Origin: UBA11400 sp964550435
GTDB lineage: Bacteria; Bacteroidota; Rhodothermia; Balneolales; HLUCCA01
Assembly (NCBI GenBank): GCA_964550435.1
Contig: CAZJZI010000001.1
Coordinates: 1-64,000, forward strand
Direction of reading: 5' to 3'
Length of the DNA: 64,000 bases
In this document: piece after piece, positions 27,139 through 36,391 of the stretch
How the letters are laid out: each line of letters starts with the position of its first letter
Position numbering within the stretch: position 1 is the stretch's first letter
Notes under the pieces: generated by a model
The model's database searches: none
Told to the model about the DNA's origin: nothing
The model's input: the letters and a program-made list of their open reading frames with translations, nothing else
Program-made: the position numbers and the translations under genes

Positions 27139-27603
27139 ATGAAAATCTCAGATCTACTTAACGAACACAACGTTATTCCATCTCTCGAGGTATCGGATAA
27201 GACACAAGCATTAAAAGAATTGGTCGATGCGATGCAGAGGTCGGTAGGATTCGATATAGCTGAAAAAGCATATCATGCCGTGCTCGAAAGAGAATCAATC
27301 ATGTCTACAGGAGTAGGTAAGGGTCTGGCCATCCCACATGGAAGAGTGAATGGAATTACAATCAATTATGCTGCTTTCGCGTGCCTCAAAAACTCAATTG
27401 ACTACGGCTCAATTGATGGTAAAGAAGTAAACATGATTTTTATGTTGGTCGGACCTGAGACGCAGAATAGTCTTCACATTAAATTACTCAGCAGAATATC
27501 CCGACTCATGAACAACGATGATTTCCGTGAGTTACTGGCTAGGTGTGAAACAGCTGCAGAAATGCTCGCCTTATTTGAAACTGAAGAGAATAAAACCATC
27601 TGA
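27139..27603 (+). CDS. PTS EIIA (fructose/nitrogen type) protein
   Basis: The 154-residue single-domain EIIA of the fructose/mannitol class has the phospho-accepting His67 in KGLAIPHGRV. Other family segments are ESIMSTGVGKG and MLVGPETQNSLHIKLLSRISRLM. As there is no EIIB/EIIC in the window, a regulatory (PtsN-like) role is more likely than sugar uptake; this is inference. It lies 2 nt upstream of folD on the same strand. The nearby antiporter ends in a domain that resembles the same fold, which may be relevant. Confidence 0.88.
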   Translation: MKISDLLNEHNVIPSLEVSDKTQALKELVDAMQRSVGFDIAEKAYHAVLERESIMSTGVGKGLAIPHGRVNGITINYAAFACLKNSIDYGSIDGKEVNMIFMLVGPETQNSLHIKLLSRISRLMNNDDFRELLARCETAAEMLALFETEENKTI

Positions 27604-27605
27604 TT

Positions 27606-28502
27606 ATGAGTCATGTTGTAAACAAAATTGATGGGCTTCTTGTTTCAAACAAGATAAAAGAAGAAGTCAAGAAGGACGTTGATTCCTGGGTTGCACTTGG
27701 CAATAGACCCCCTAAGCTCCAGGTAATATTAGTAGGCAATAATACGGCTTCAAAGGTATACGTAGGTGCCAAAACAAGGGCTTGTAACGAAGTAGGAATA
27801 CTTTCTGACACCTTATACCTTCCGGATACCACATCCGAAAAAGAACTAAAACAGCGAATCAACCAGTTTAATCTGGATGACAGTGTTGATGGGATTTTAG
27901 TACAGTTGCCTTTGCCAGCACACATGACACCGCTTGCTATTATCGAAAGCATTGATCACCGAAAAGATGTGGACGGATTTCATCCTATGAACGTTGGCCG
28001 AATGACTATCGGCCAAGCCAGTTACAGATCATGTACACCAGCCGGGATAATGGAACTCTTGTCACATTATTCCATTCCTGTAAAATCGAAACATGTGGTC
28101 GTTGTTGGTGCAAGTAATATTGTGGGCTCACCTGCAGCAATTATGCTATCTCGCGAAAATGATGAGGGTAAAGCAACCGTCACAATCTGTCATAAGTACA
28201 CTAAAGATCTGACTCGTCACACCATTAATGCAGATATACTTATTGTGGCTGCGGGTGTACCGGGATTAATTACAGGACAGATGGTCAAGGAAGATGTCGT
28301 AATTATCGATGTCGGAATGAACCGAATACCTGATCCTTCTACTGATCGCGGGTACAGACTCGTTGGAGATTGCGACTATACCACTGTTTCAGAGAAGGCA
28401 AGTTGGATAACTCCGGTTCCAGGTGGTGTTGGTCCCATGACTGTCGCGATGCTCATGAAAAATACCCTACTGGCTGCCAAACGTGCTATTTATCCGGATT
28501 AA
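27606..28502 (+). CDS. folD: Bifunctional methylenetetrahydrofolate dehydrogenase/cyclohydrolase
   Basis: Interconverts 5,10-methylene-THF and 10-formyl-THF with NADP+. It has 298 residues. Active-site Tyr52 and Lys56 are in SKVYVGAKTRAC, followed by DGILVQLPLPAHM, VDGFHPMNVGR, GASNIVGSP (dinucleotide loop) and TPVPGGVGPMTVAML. It starts 2 nt after the EIIA gene stop. Its last 17 nt overlap the end of the convergent antiporter gene, leaving no room for a terminator between them. Confidence 0.95.
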   Translation: MSHVVNKIDGLLVSNKIKEEVKKDVDSWVALGNRPPKLQVILVGNNTASKVYVGAKTRACNEVGILSDTLYLPDTTSEKELKQRINQFNLDDSVDGILVQLPLPAHMTPLAIIESIDHRKDVDGFHPMNVGRMTIGQASYRSCTPAGIMELLSHYSIPVKSKHVVVVGASNIVGSPAAIMLSRENDEGKATVTICHKYTKDLTRHTINADILIVAAGVPGLITGQMVKEDVVIIDVGMNRIPDPSTDRGYRLVGDCDYTTVSEKASWITPVPGGVGPMTVAMLMKNTLLAAKRAIYPD

Positions 28503-31014
28503 CAACCGTTTCAGTGAGTGACTTTTCCTTTTTTCCGGCTTTTGCAAAATCTTGAAGTATATTTATTACCTTATCGGCACTATCGGCTTCTTTTAACGTC
28601 CCGATAACTTTTGGATTTTTAAAAATTCGGGCGACTTCATTTAGTCTATTAAAATGAGCATCAGATCCTAATGAATCTGGATTAATCACGAGAACCAGAA
28701 TATTACTTGGTCCTGAAGTTTTAGGAATTTTTATACCCGCTGGATTGATGGTAATTAGCACACAGGTTTCGCTAACAAGATCAGTGTGAGTGTCAAAAAT
28801 CGAAACTCCAGGGATGATTTCAGGGGTATAATCAAGTGAGTTGTCTAAAAGATCATTCAAAAGGGTGTTTTTTAGAGTATCCTCGTCCTTAAATTTTCTG
28901 TCTAGCATTTCCTGCATCAAGTCCTTTAAATCTGAATCGGATTCTGATTTAATAGTTATAGCTGAATCGTCCACGCATTGATTGACCTTGAAATTTGAAT
29001 CGTGTTGTTCAGAAACCATTTCGGATGGGAATATGGTCATGAAATTATTTTTTGGGAACCTGTTCGCAATCAATCCGGGTAGGCGGTCTAGTCCAGGTCT
29101 CCAGGAAATAGTACCTTCCCGGGCACTCATTAGGATAAACAAGGATTTAGTATCTAAAAGGTCATCCAATTTTTCAATAAGCTTTAACCAATTGGGTATT
29201 TCGATATAATCAGTTTTTACTGTAGGTTCTGCTTTTGAAATAATTCCTTTGAGAATTTGAAGGCGATCAGATACTCCTATGACCTTTAAATCGGTCCCCA
29301 TCTGGTTTACAAGGATCTTGATATTTCGAACTGCATCTACAAATCCTGGTTCGAGTGAGGCAAAAGGAGGAATTGCAAGTACGACGTGTTCATTAGTACT
29401 AATTTTTTCCTCAATCTTCGAAACCATGATCATTTCATCGGTTTGTTCAAGGAGCTGGTCTAAAACGCCTCCAAAAATTCGTTGGCGAGCTGAACTCTCA
29501 CCGTTCCACCCAATAATCACACTGGTAATCCGCTTTTCTTTGATTGCGCGATTAATCCCGTTTGCAATATTCATGTCCACGTTCGTGACTGGTGAGACCG
29601 GGACTTCCGCTGCGGTAGCATATATTACTGCATGAGAAAGCATTTTCTCGGATTCTGCAACTTGCGCTTCGACATTGGATCCGTCACGGACAACTGTCAA
29701 TGGGAATACACTCTCTGAGCTATTTTCATCACGTACAGCGAATGCTATATCCATAAGGGCTTCTGCAGTAGTTGGATTTGCCAGTGGGACAAGAATACGT
29801 TGAGGAGCGTCAGATTTCGTGTATTGCTTTCGGGATTCGGCTTCGGCTATTTGACGTCCAAATTTCTCAACCAGATATGGACCAATTAAGCACGTAATTA
29901 AAATCATGATAACGACTGCATTGACCGCAAGTTCATCAAATAGTCCTACATCAAATCCGATAAGTGTTACAGCAAGGGTTGCTGCGGCTTGTGGAACTGA
30001 TAAACCCAGTATTGTAAACCCCTCTGCATTGGTTAATTTGAAAATGAATCGAGTTGCGAATGCAGCCGTAAGTTTACCTAAGATTACAATGCCAGTAAAC
30101 AATAGTGCTGTATACCAGACTTCCAGGCTCGATAATACACTTACATCCACGAGCATACCTACAGAAATCAGAAAAAACGGAATAAAAAGTGCGTTTCCAA
30201 CAAATTGAACTCTGTTCATTAGTGGACTAGACTCAGGAACCAGTCTATTTAGTAGTAACCCCGCTAAGAATGCACCAATGATTGGAGCCAGTCCTGCTAA
30301 GTCAGCTAACCATGCATTTACAAAGAGAATTGCAACAAGAAATACATAATCAGCGTCATTTTCTTTTGGGAACGTTCTAAAGAACCAACGTCCCAAACGT
30401 GGAATAACAATAATCGAACCCGCTACAAATATTCCAACACTTAAACTGAAAGATCCCAGAAATCCCAGCGTAATTCCGTCCTCCATCGAACCAACCACAA
30501 GTGCTAAAATTGCCAGAGATAGAGCATCTGTGACCATTGTTCCACCCATTGTCATGGTAACGGCACTATTTTTGGTTATTCCTAGTCTGTGTGCGATAGG
30601 ATAAGCCAATAACGTATGTGAACCAACGATAGAACCAAGCAGAAAGGCAGTTGCTAAAGTGTAACCCAGAAGTGTGGGAGATATCAGGTAGGCCAATAGC
30701 ATCGGCATTCCGAATGATATCATACCAAATATGATACTTTTATTTCTGAGTCTGTTGAATTGATTCAGATCTATTGATAATCCAGCCATAAACATCAGGT
30801 ACTGTAGACCAACGGTCCCCAGCAGGATTATTGTTGCGTCACGCTCAAGTAGTCCGGTAACAGAAGGGCCGACTATAGTACCAGAAACGATGATACCAAC
30901 TATTCCCGGCACCTTTAATTTCTTAAATATCAACGGCGAGATCAGAATGATGAGCATAACAATAGCTACAATCAATACTGGATCACTGACCGGTAAGTTC
31001 AGGGACTCAAACAT
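28486..31014 (-). CDS. Kef/CPA2-type cation:proton antiporter with UspA-like and EIIA-like C-terminal domains
   Basis: Inner-membrane Na+(K+)/H+ antiporter. I prefer the ATG at 31014 (842 aa, MFESLNLPVSDPVLI); the frame extends to 31077 without support. About 12 membrane segments fill residues 10-400, with ADLAGLAPIIGAFLAGLLLNRL and VPGIVGIIVSGTIVGPS matching the CPA2 family. Two universal-stress-like domains follow (RILVPLANPTTAEALMDIA and VVLAIPPFASLEPGFVDA). The last about 150 residues look like a divergent PTS EIIA domain (IIPGVSIFDTHTDLV, then KIPKTSGPSNILVLVINP), with a His where EIIA is phosphorylated. It ends inside folD (17-nt convergent overlap). Confidence 0.86.
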   Translation of the reverse strand: MFESLNLPVSDPVLIVAIVMLIILISPLIFKKLKVPGIVGIIVSGTIVGPSVTGLLERDATIILLGTVGLQYLMFMAGLSIDLNQFNRLRNKSIIFGMISFGMPMLLAYLISPTLLGYTLATAFLLGSIVGSHTLLAYPIAHRLGITKNSAVTMTMGGTMVTDALSLAILALVVGSMEDGITLGFLGSFSLSVGIFVAGSIIVIPRLGRWFFRTFPKENDADYVFLVAILFVNAWLADLAGLAPIIGAFLAGLLLNRLVPESSPLMNRVQFVGNALFIPFFLISVGMLVDVSVLSSLEVWYTALLFTGIVILGKLTAAFATRFIFKLTNAEGFTILGLSVPQAAATLAVTLIGFDVGLFDELAVNAVVIMILITCLIGPYLVEKFGRQIAEAESRKQYTKSDAPQRILVPLANPTTAEALMDIAFAVRDENSSESVFPLTVVRDGSNVEAQVAESEKMLSHAVIYATAAEVPVSPVTNVDMNIANGINRAIKEKRITSVIIGWNGESSARQRIFGGVLDQLLEQTDEMIMVSKIEEKISTNEHVVLAIPPFASLEPGFVDAVRNIKILVNQMGTDLKVIGVSDRLQILKGIISKAEPTVKTDYIEIPNWLKLIEKLDDLLDTKSLFILMSAREGTISWRPGLDRLPGLIANRFPKNNFMTIFPSEMVSEQHDSNFKVNQCVDDSAITIKSESDSDLKDLMQEMLDRKFKDEDTLKNTLLNDLLDNSLDYTPEIIPGVSIFDTHTDLVSETCVLITINPAGIKIPKTSGPSNILVLVINPDSLGSDAHFNRLNEVARIFKNPKVIGTLKEADSADKVINILQDFAKAGKKEKSLTETVVNPDK

Positions 31015-31145
31015 GCAATTTTGGTTGGTGGGATAGTAATATAATAATACTAAAAAAAAGTTTTTAAGGGGTGACATAATGTTGTCACACCCCCTGTTTA
31101 ATTTTGAATCAGATACTTAAAAAGTCAATTTAATAGGAGATTCAA

Positions 31146-31490
31146 ATGACATCAGCAATAAAACTAGATCATAATTACCCGATGCTGACTTCGGTTCCGG
31201 TTGCCAATACTCTTTCATCTGCAACAAACTCTAAGATACATCCATTGATCAAGGAATCAAGAGACATTCTGGAATGGATGGGGTGGAGCGGTATTCCTGA
31301 TTCGATGAAATTGGTTATTGCCATTGATATGATTGGATTCAGGGATGAGCTTAATGGTTTATACTCAACCCGTGACCCGTTTGTGCTCGCACGCAGGAAA
31401 AGTGTCTATTACTGGGTGAATCAATATCTTAACGGTAGCTGTAGTTTTGAAACAGCAGTTCACTCGCTAAAAGTTATGAATTTAGCTTAG
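31146..31490 (+). CDS. Small hypothetical protein, 114 aa
   Basis: I do not recognise a family. A good Shine-Dalgarno (TAGGAGA at 31134-31140) stands 5-6 nt before the ATG, which argues for a real gene. The first 35 residues are low-complexity, Ser/Thr/Asn-rich. The remainder is probably helical, with LIKESRDILEWMGWSG, MKLVIAIDMIGFRDEL and VLARRKSVYYWVNQYL. There is no signal peptide or membrane segment. It sits alone between the divergent antiporter and the 3' end of the glycan operon, flanked by AT-rich DNA. Confidence 0.7.
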   Translation: MTSAIKLDHNYPMLTSVPVANTLSSATNSKIHPLIKESRDILEWMGWSGIPDSMKLVIAIDMIGFRDELNGLYSTRDPFVLARRKSVYYWVNQYLNGSCSFETAVHSLKVMNLA

Positions 31491-31558
31491 ACTAAACATA
31501 ATGAATAGCAATGAGATAATTAAATATGGATTATAAATAATAGAGGTCTATTTATCTA

Positions 31559-32488
31559 TCAGAATTTCCCAACTAAGATTAAAATTTTAAGTATAAGATT
31601 ATCTAATCTGGTGTTTCTTTTAACACGTTGTTCGAAGCAGATGTATTTAAATCTTCCGATGAAATCTGAGTTTCTAGCCAAGAGAAATTCATCCGTTAAG
31701 GATTTGTTTTCTGGTGACAGATCGCAGAAGTATAATTTTTTGAACTCTCTAACCTGATCAGTGACTTTTTCAGGGATATTACCGTCACCCAAATACCTTT
31801 TAATTCTGGCCAGAAGCTCGAAAGCAAAAAAAGGTGTAGCTGGAGTCACATTTTTGCCATGTTTTCTATAAAGGATGTATGAATTATCATCATAAACAAC
31901 AGTGCCAAAAGCAGAAGTCACTAAGTAACACCACCAATCATGCATTAAAGCCCAATCAGGTAATTTTGCAGATATGATTAGCCGGGCTCTTTCGTTTAAC
32001 ACCACTGTACAACCAGTAGCTTGATTTTGAACCAATGCATTATAAAATCCACTAAATACGGGCTTAGTACTGTATCCGATATGTTCAAGGTTCACATCGA
32101 CGAATTCTAGTCTGGAGTAGTACATAGCAGCTATACCAGGATTCGTTTTTTTTAGCTTTAGAACAGCTGAAGCAAGTTTTTGTGGTTTCCAAATATCGTC
32201 TTGATCCGCAAATGCATAGTAGTCTGAATCTCCTGCAATTTTTAGCAGTTCAAAAAAACTTCTGACTACCCCAAGGTTTTGTCCTTTGATAAGTTTTATT
32301 TGAGAAAAATTCTCTGATAGAGCATCGATAATACGCAACGTATCGTCACTAGAACCATCATCACGAATTAGGACTTCAACTTCTACATCTACTTGACCGA
32401 TAATACTTCTAATTAACTCCTCAACGTAACGTTGACCGTTGAATGTAGATAACAGAACCTGAACTTTTGGCAATTTGGATTGTGACAT
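31559..32488 (-). CDS. Family 2 glycosyltransferase
   Basis: GT-A fold transferase, 309 aa. The N-terminus VQVLLSTFNGQRYVEELIRSI and VLIRDDGSSDDT bind the nucleotide sugar, and YAFADQDDIWKPQKL contains the DxD-type metal motif (DQDD). This is the rhamnosyltransferase-like GT2 subgroup. It is the last gene of the minus-strand glycan operon and starts 1 nt after the upstream GT4 gene ends. Acceptor and donor cannot be inferred from sequence. Confidence 0.9.
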   Translation of the reverse strand: MSQSKLPKVQVLLSTFNGQRYVEELIRSIIGQVDVEVEVLIRDDGSSDDTLRIIDALSENFSQIKLIKGQNLGVVRSFFELLKIAGDSDYYAFADQDDIWKPQKLASAVLKLKKTNPGIAAMYYSRLEFVDVNLEHIGYSTKPVFSGFYNALVQNQATGCTVVLNERARLIISAKLPDWALMHDWWCYLVTSAFGTVVYDDNSYILYRKHGKNVTPATPFFAFELLARIKRYLGDGNIPEKVTDQVREFKKLYFCDLSPENKSLTDEFLLARNSDFIGRFKYICFEQRVKRNTRLDNLILKILILVGKF

Positions 32489-32489
32489 T

Positions 32490-33755
32490 TCAAGATCTAA
32501 ATAATGCCAGAAAACTTGATTTCACGACACTATCAGTGAATTCAGGTAATAGGCTGGAGCTATTGTATCTATCGTGATTTCTGACTGCTTTTAGGAAATT
32601 GTTGATGACTATATCGTTTCTATCACTATGTCCTTCAAAAATAACGTGTAGTTGAGGTTGTTTTTTTGATATGTCGGTGATTACGGAGTCTGGTGTTGTA
32701 AAACAGAGTACCGGTTTTCCAGATACTGAATAGTCGAAATACTTGGCAGGAATTGAAGCATATGAATTACTGATCATTAATAGCCCATCAGCATTGGCTA
32801 AAATTTTAAGTGCCTGCGAACGGGAAACCTGCTCAATGTGATTCAGATCAGAACCGTTGTTCTGGAAGCGTTGTTTCCAAAAATCAAGACAGTTTAATTC
32901 ATCTTGTTCGAGGTTTCCTAAAAAGTTTATATGAAACGTATCTATATGTCTATCAATATGATGTATGATTTCATTGAATAAAAAATCTGCGTTACGTTCT
33001 GGTCTTGAACTTGATAATCTCCCCGCATGAACCAACGTATAAGAGCCTTTTTCATCATTCAACGACTTCTGGTTTGTAGTTTTAATCGGAGCTTCTTCAA
33101 AAAACTCTGGGTACGTATTTGGGATAACTACTATCTTGGATTTGACCTCTGGGTATCGTTTAGATAAAAGTTCTCTCCAATTCTCGGAGGTCAGTGTTAT
33201 GTTGGTTGCTTTAGTAACAAATTTTCGTTCAAGTCTTGATTCTCTATACTTCTGCAACCACATAGTTCTAAGCAGAGGCTTCATCGGTTCATCAAGCCAC
33301 CCATCACGCATATCCATTATGAATTTTCCATCGTAGCGGTCGGCCAGAGTACTAGCAGCATGAAAAGCTGATTCCGGTGGGGAGGAGGCTATAAAGAAAT
33401 CGCATTCTTTGGCAAATTTTGCAACTTCATTTGATCTCAGTACTGTACGTGCCCAAACAATGTGCAAATCAGGATTCAGCAAGAGATATGCAAACCATCT
33501 CCGAAACGCATTTGGTTTCCTTCTTGTGTCTTTGCCGACAGTTGTTGTTCCTGCAACTGGATAGATTTTCAGAGGATCGCGGACGGAGACTAATGTTCCA
33601 AACCACTGTTGCGAAACATCATCTGAATGCGCGGAAGTCACAACAATGACCTCATAGTTTGATTCTACGAGCCACCGAACAAGCCTCTCAGCCCTAAAAG
33701 TACCTACATGGCCACGTTGTCCCCAAAATGGACAAACAAGCATGATTTTATCCAT
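32490..33755 (-). CDS. Family 4-like glycosyltransferase
   Basis: The 421-residue GT-B protein has an N-terminal acceptor domain: MLVCPFWGQRGHVGTFRAERLVRWL, then FFIASSPPESAFHAA and KFIMDMRDGW. The C-terminal donor domain has YTLVHAGRLSSSRPERN and a weak SIPAKYFDYSVSGKPVL segment where GT4 enzymes carry the EX7E motif (ExxxxGxPV). It overlaps the preceding GT4 gene by 8 nt. It is probably cytoplasmic or membrane-associated, adding a sugar to the growing lipid-linked glycan. The exact linkage is unknown. Confidence 0.85.
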   Translation of the reverse strand: MDKIMLVCPFWGQRGHVGTFRAERLVRWLVESNYEVIVVTSAHSDDVSQQWFGTLVSVRDPLKIYPVAGTTTVGKDTRRKPNAFRRWFAYLLLNPDLHIVWARTVLRSNEVAKFAKECDFFIASSPPESAFHAASTLADRYDGKFIMDMRDGWLDEPMKPLLRTMWLQKYRESRLERKFVTKATNITLTSENWRELLSKRYPEVKSKIVVIPNTYPEFFEEAPIKTTNQKSLNDEKGSYTLVHAGRLSSSRPERNADFLFNEIIHHIDRHIDTFHINFLGNLEQDELNCLDFWKQRFQNNGSDLNHIEQVSRSQALKILANADGLLMISNSYASIPAKYFDYSVSGKPVLCFTTPDSVITDISKKQPQLHVIFEGHSDRNDIVINNFLKAVRNHDRYNSSSLLPEFTDSVVKSSFLALFRS

Positions 33756-34911
33756 TTAGCGCTCCATTGTATAGGTCATAAAGCACCTTTGCCTGTTTTT
33801 TGGCATCGTAATGAGATTCTATATGTTTCCGCGAGCTGATACTAATTTCATTCCAAGCATTATAATTCTCAACAGCTTCAAACAATACTTTAACAAGTTC
33901 ATCAATATTTTTTTCTGGAGCAAGCCAGCCCGTTTTCCCATGTTCTATGACACTTGGAATGTCACAGTGGTACGTACTGACAACTTGAATACCTTGTGCC
34001 GCTAATTCTATCAGCGTAACAGGAACACCACCTTCACAGTCCCCATCATCAGCATGCTGACTTGGTTGGAGGAATATGTGATGAGATTTTGCGATTTCGA
34101 GAAGCTCAGTGTGTGATTTAAATCCCAAAAAATTAATTTTACTCTGCAGACCTGAATCAGAGACAGTTTTAAATATGCAATCTTTTTCTAAAATTGAAGC
34201 TTGGTCAAGACCAGAGTCCCCAATAATATTAATATCAATTTCGTACGATTTACTTAGCTCTGAAAGTGCTTTAATTGCATCAGGAATGCCCTTTTTAGGC
34301 CTGAATGACGCAGCTATAAGGATTTTTAGTGGCTCTGACCGATTCCATTGCCTGTGAGTGTGACCAATTGCATCTAATTCGATTCCCAGAGGGTGGACAA
34401 CTACCTTAGAGCTGTCTGCACCCAAGGAAATGACCGATTCGGCCATTTGAGAACCCTCGCATAAGATCATTGTTGCTTTGGAGAACATATCTGGATACTG
34501 TGATCCAAGTGCCGGATAGCGTTTTGGAATTTGAAATAGATCCATCCCATAAAAGGTGACGATTGCAGGTATTCCGAGCTCTTCTGCTACCTTGGTTCCC
34601 GTTATTCCAACGTGTCCAAAATGTGAATGAAGGAGTTGGATCTGATCACGCCTCATCGTTGAAGTCATAGAGTTTAACCCAGATGACTTACCTAATTTTT
34701 TTCGGAATCGGTCAGAAACCCGCTTCAGATAGGGTTCGTTTTCAAAGGCATAAACAATATCAATTGGAAACAACTCACTGTTTTCAACGCGCTCACAGAA
34801 CACTGAATTCCTACAATATTCTTCCAGTTCAGTTATTTGTCGATAGAGCCAGGTCATGGTTTTAGGTAACCAAACCGGATGAAAATGCCCAACTCGTAGT
34901 TCAGAACCCAT
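33748..34911 (-). CDS. Family 4 glycosyltransferase
   Basis: Retaining GT-B glycosyltransferase, 387 aa. It has HSHFGHVGITGTKVAEELGIPAIVTFYGMD in the N-terminal half, and KILIAASFRPKKGIPDAI plus the donor-site motif EGGVPVTLIELAAQGIQVV (EX7E) in the C-terminal half. The DDGDCEGGVP loop is typical of colanic-acid or exopolysaccharide GT4 enzymes. It lies 10 nt downstream of the flippase gene and overlaps the next GT by 8 nt. Sugar specificity is not readable. Confidence 0.9.
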   Translation of the reverse strand: MGSELRVGHFHPVWLPKTMTWLYRQITELEEYCRNSVFCERVENSELFPIDIVYAFENEPYLKRVSDRFRKKLGKSSGLNSMTSTMRRDQIQLLHSHFGHVGITGTKVAEELGIPAIVTFYGMDLFQIPKRYPALGSQYPDMFSKATMILCEGSQMAESVISLGADSSKVVVHPLGIELDAIGHTHRQWNRSEPLKILIAASFRPKKGIPDAIKALSELSKSYEIDINIIGDSGLDQASILEKDCIFKTVSDSGLQSKINFLGFKSHTELLEIAKSHHIFLQPSQHADDGDCEGGVPVTLIELAAQGIQVVSTYHCDIPSVIEHGKTGWLAPEKNIDELVKVLFEAVENYNAWNEISISSRKHIESHYDAKKQAKVLYDLYNGALNG

Positions 34912-34921
34912 TATAACCCAC

Positions 34922-36391
34922 TTAATTCTGCTGAGGTGATTTTCTGTTAAGGTAAAGCTCTTTGATTTCTTTGACCATTTCTTTTTGAAAAATGCTCAGG
35001 CTTGAAATAAAGACGAATATACCTGTTACTACTGCAAGAATTAATTTTACAGGTGCATCAAAATTGATCATGTCGCTGATTGAGACATACACAAATACGG
35101 CCATGATTACGCCAGGAATTAGTCCATTTAGTACAGATAAATAGTAGTCAATTGCTGGTGGTCCAATTAACGGTCTTATTGTAAATCTCCAATATGGAAA
35201 AAACAAAACAGCGTGCATAATTGTGAGAGTCCAGGCTACAGTTTCCAATCCACCCAGGGTTGAAGCCAGATACAATATAGGAGCACTAATAAAAACCAGA
35301 ACTGCATTCCATTTGAAACCTAGATCCGCTCGACCTTTGGCCATTTGAAGACTACCAGCTGGACTACCAGTTGATCTGATTAAGGCATATATGGCTAAAA
35401 TCTGAATGATATAGATACTCTTAGCCCATTCTGTATCAAAGAATAAAGGGATAAAAAATGGGGCAGTTAAGGCTAACCCTAGCATAGCAGGAGTATTAAT
35501 AGTGGTGACCAATTTCACCAATTTCAGATATCCTTTTCTGAGTATAGTTTCGTCGTTTTTAACCTTCGCGAAAACTGGAAACATTACCAGACTAATGACT
35601 TGGTTGACCCGTGTAGTTGGACTAATCACAAGATTGTGTGCGACGGTATAAATACCTAGAGCTGCTGTTCCAAGAACTGGTCCGATTATTAACTGGTCTA
35701 GACGCGTATTAAGGAACAAACTTATCCTTTCACCAAGCTGATACATCCCGAAATCCAGGTAGGGCTTTAATCCATTAACTGAAAAATGGAATCCGGGCCT
35801 CCAGAATTTCAAAGAAGAAGCAATAAGTACGATGTTACCGGTAATCACTCCGCCAAGATGTCCGATAACCATTGCCCATACTCCATATCCCATCGATGCG
35901 AGAGTTATTGCAACAACAGAGTTCATAAATGCAGTGATTACTTCTTGTCTTGCGATTACATCAAAGCGTAACTCTTTCATCAAAACTACCTTGAACTGAT
36001 TGCCGAAAGAAGCTACTACCATTGAAAGCATAGCTATTGGCAGGTACGTTTGTAGAGTAGATTCGTCGTAAAGTAGTGCAATTTGCTCGCCTAGAAACTG
36101 TACAATAAAGTACAAAACAACTGCTAGGCCAATATTGATCGCGTAGAGAGTATTCATCACACCAGGTGGGTTAGTGTCCTGGTGTACGATTGCCGGACTC
36201 ATTCCTCCATCTGAGATATACTGAGTAAACCATATCAATAGCAACATGGCGCTCATTGTGCCAAACTCTTCTGGCGTAAGAAAATAAACCAGGACAACCG
36301 TGTTCAGTAGTTGTAAACCAGAAACAAGTCCAGATGATAATCCTGTCCATTGCATGTTTCTGAAAGCTGATTTTTTTAAATCCTGAATCAT
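34922..36391 (-). CDS. Lipopolysaccharide/exopolysaccharide flippase (MOP superfamily, Wzx-like)
   Basis: The 489-residue integral membrane protein has about 12-14 helices and the polysaccharide-synthesis family pattern: FRNMQWTGLSSGLVSGLQLLNTVVLVYFLTPEEFG and GTAALGIYTVAHNLVISP. Family members flip undecaprenyl-linked oligosaccharides to the periplasmic face. Its 3' neighbours are glycosyltransferases, and its start overlaps the FemAB-like gene by 4 nt (ATGA type). No Wzy polymerase or chain-length regulator is present, so polymerisation, if any, is encoded elsewhere. Confidence 0.9.
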   Translation of the reverse strand: MIQDLKKSAFRNMQWTGLSSGLVSGLQLLNTVVLVYFLTPEEFGTMSAMLLLIWFTQYISDGGMSPAIVHQDTNPPGVMNTLYAINIGLAVVLYFIVQFLGEQIALLYDESTLQTYLPIAMLSMVVASFGNQFKVVLMKELRFDVIARQEVITAFMNSVVAITLASMGYGVWAMVIGHLGGVITGNIVLIASSLKFWRPGFHFSVNGLKPYLDFGMYQLGERISLFLNTRLDQLIIGPVLGTAALGIYTVAHNLVISPTTRVNQVISLVMFPVFAKVKNDETILRKGYLKLVKLVTTINTPAMLGLALTAPFFIPLFFDTEWAKSIYIIQILAIYALIRSTGSPAGSLQMAKGRADLGFKWNAVLVFISAPILYLASTLGGLETVAWTLTIMHAVLFFPYWRFTIRPLIGPPAIDYYLSVLNGLIPGVIMAVFVYVSISDMINFDAPVKLILAVVTGIFVFISSLSIFQKEMVKEIKELYLNRKSPQQN

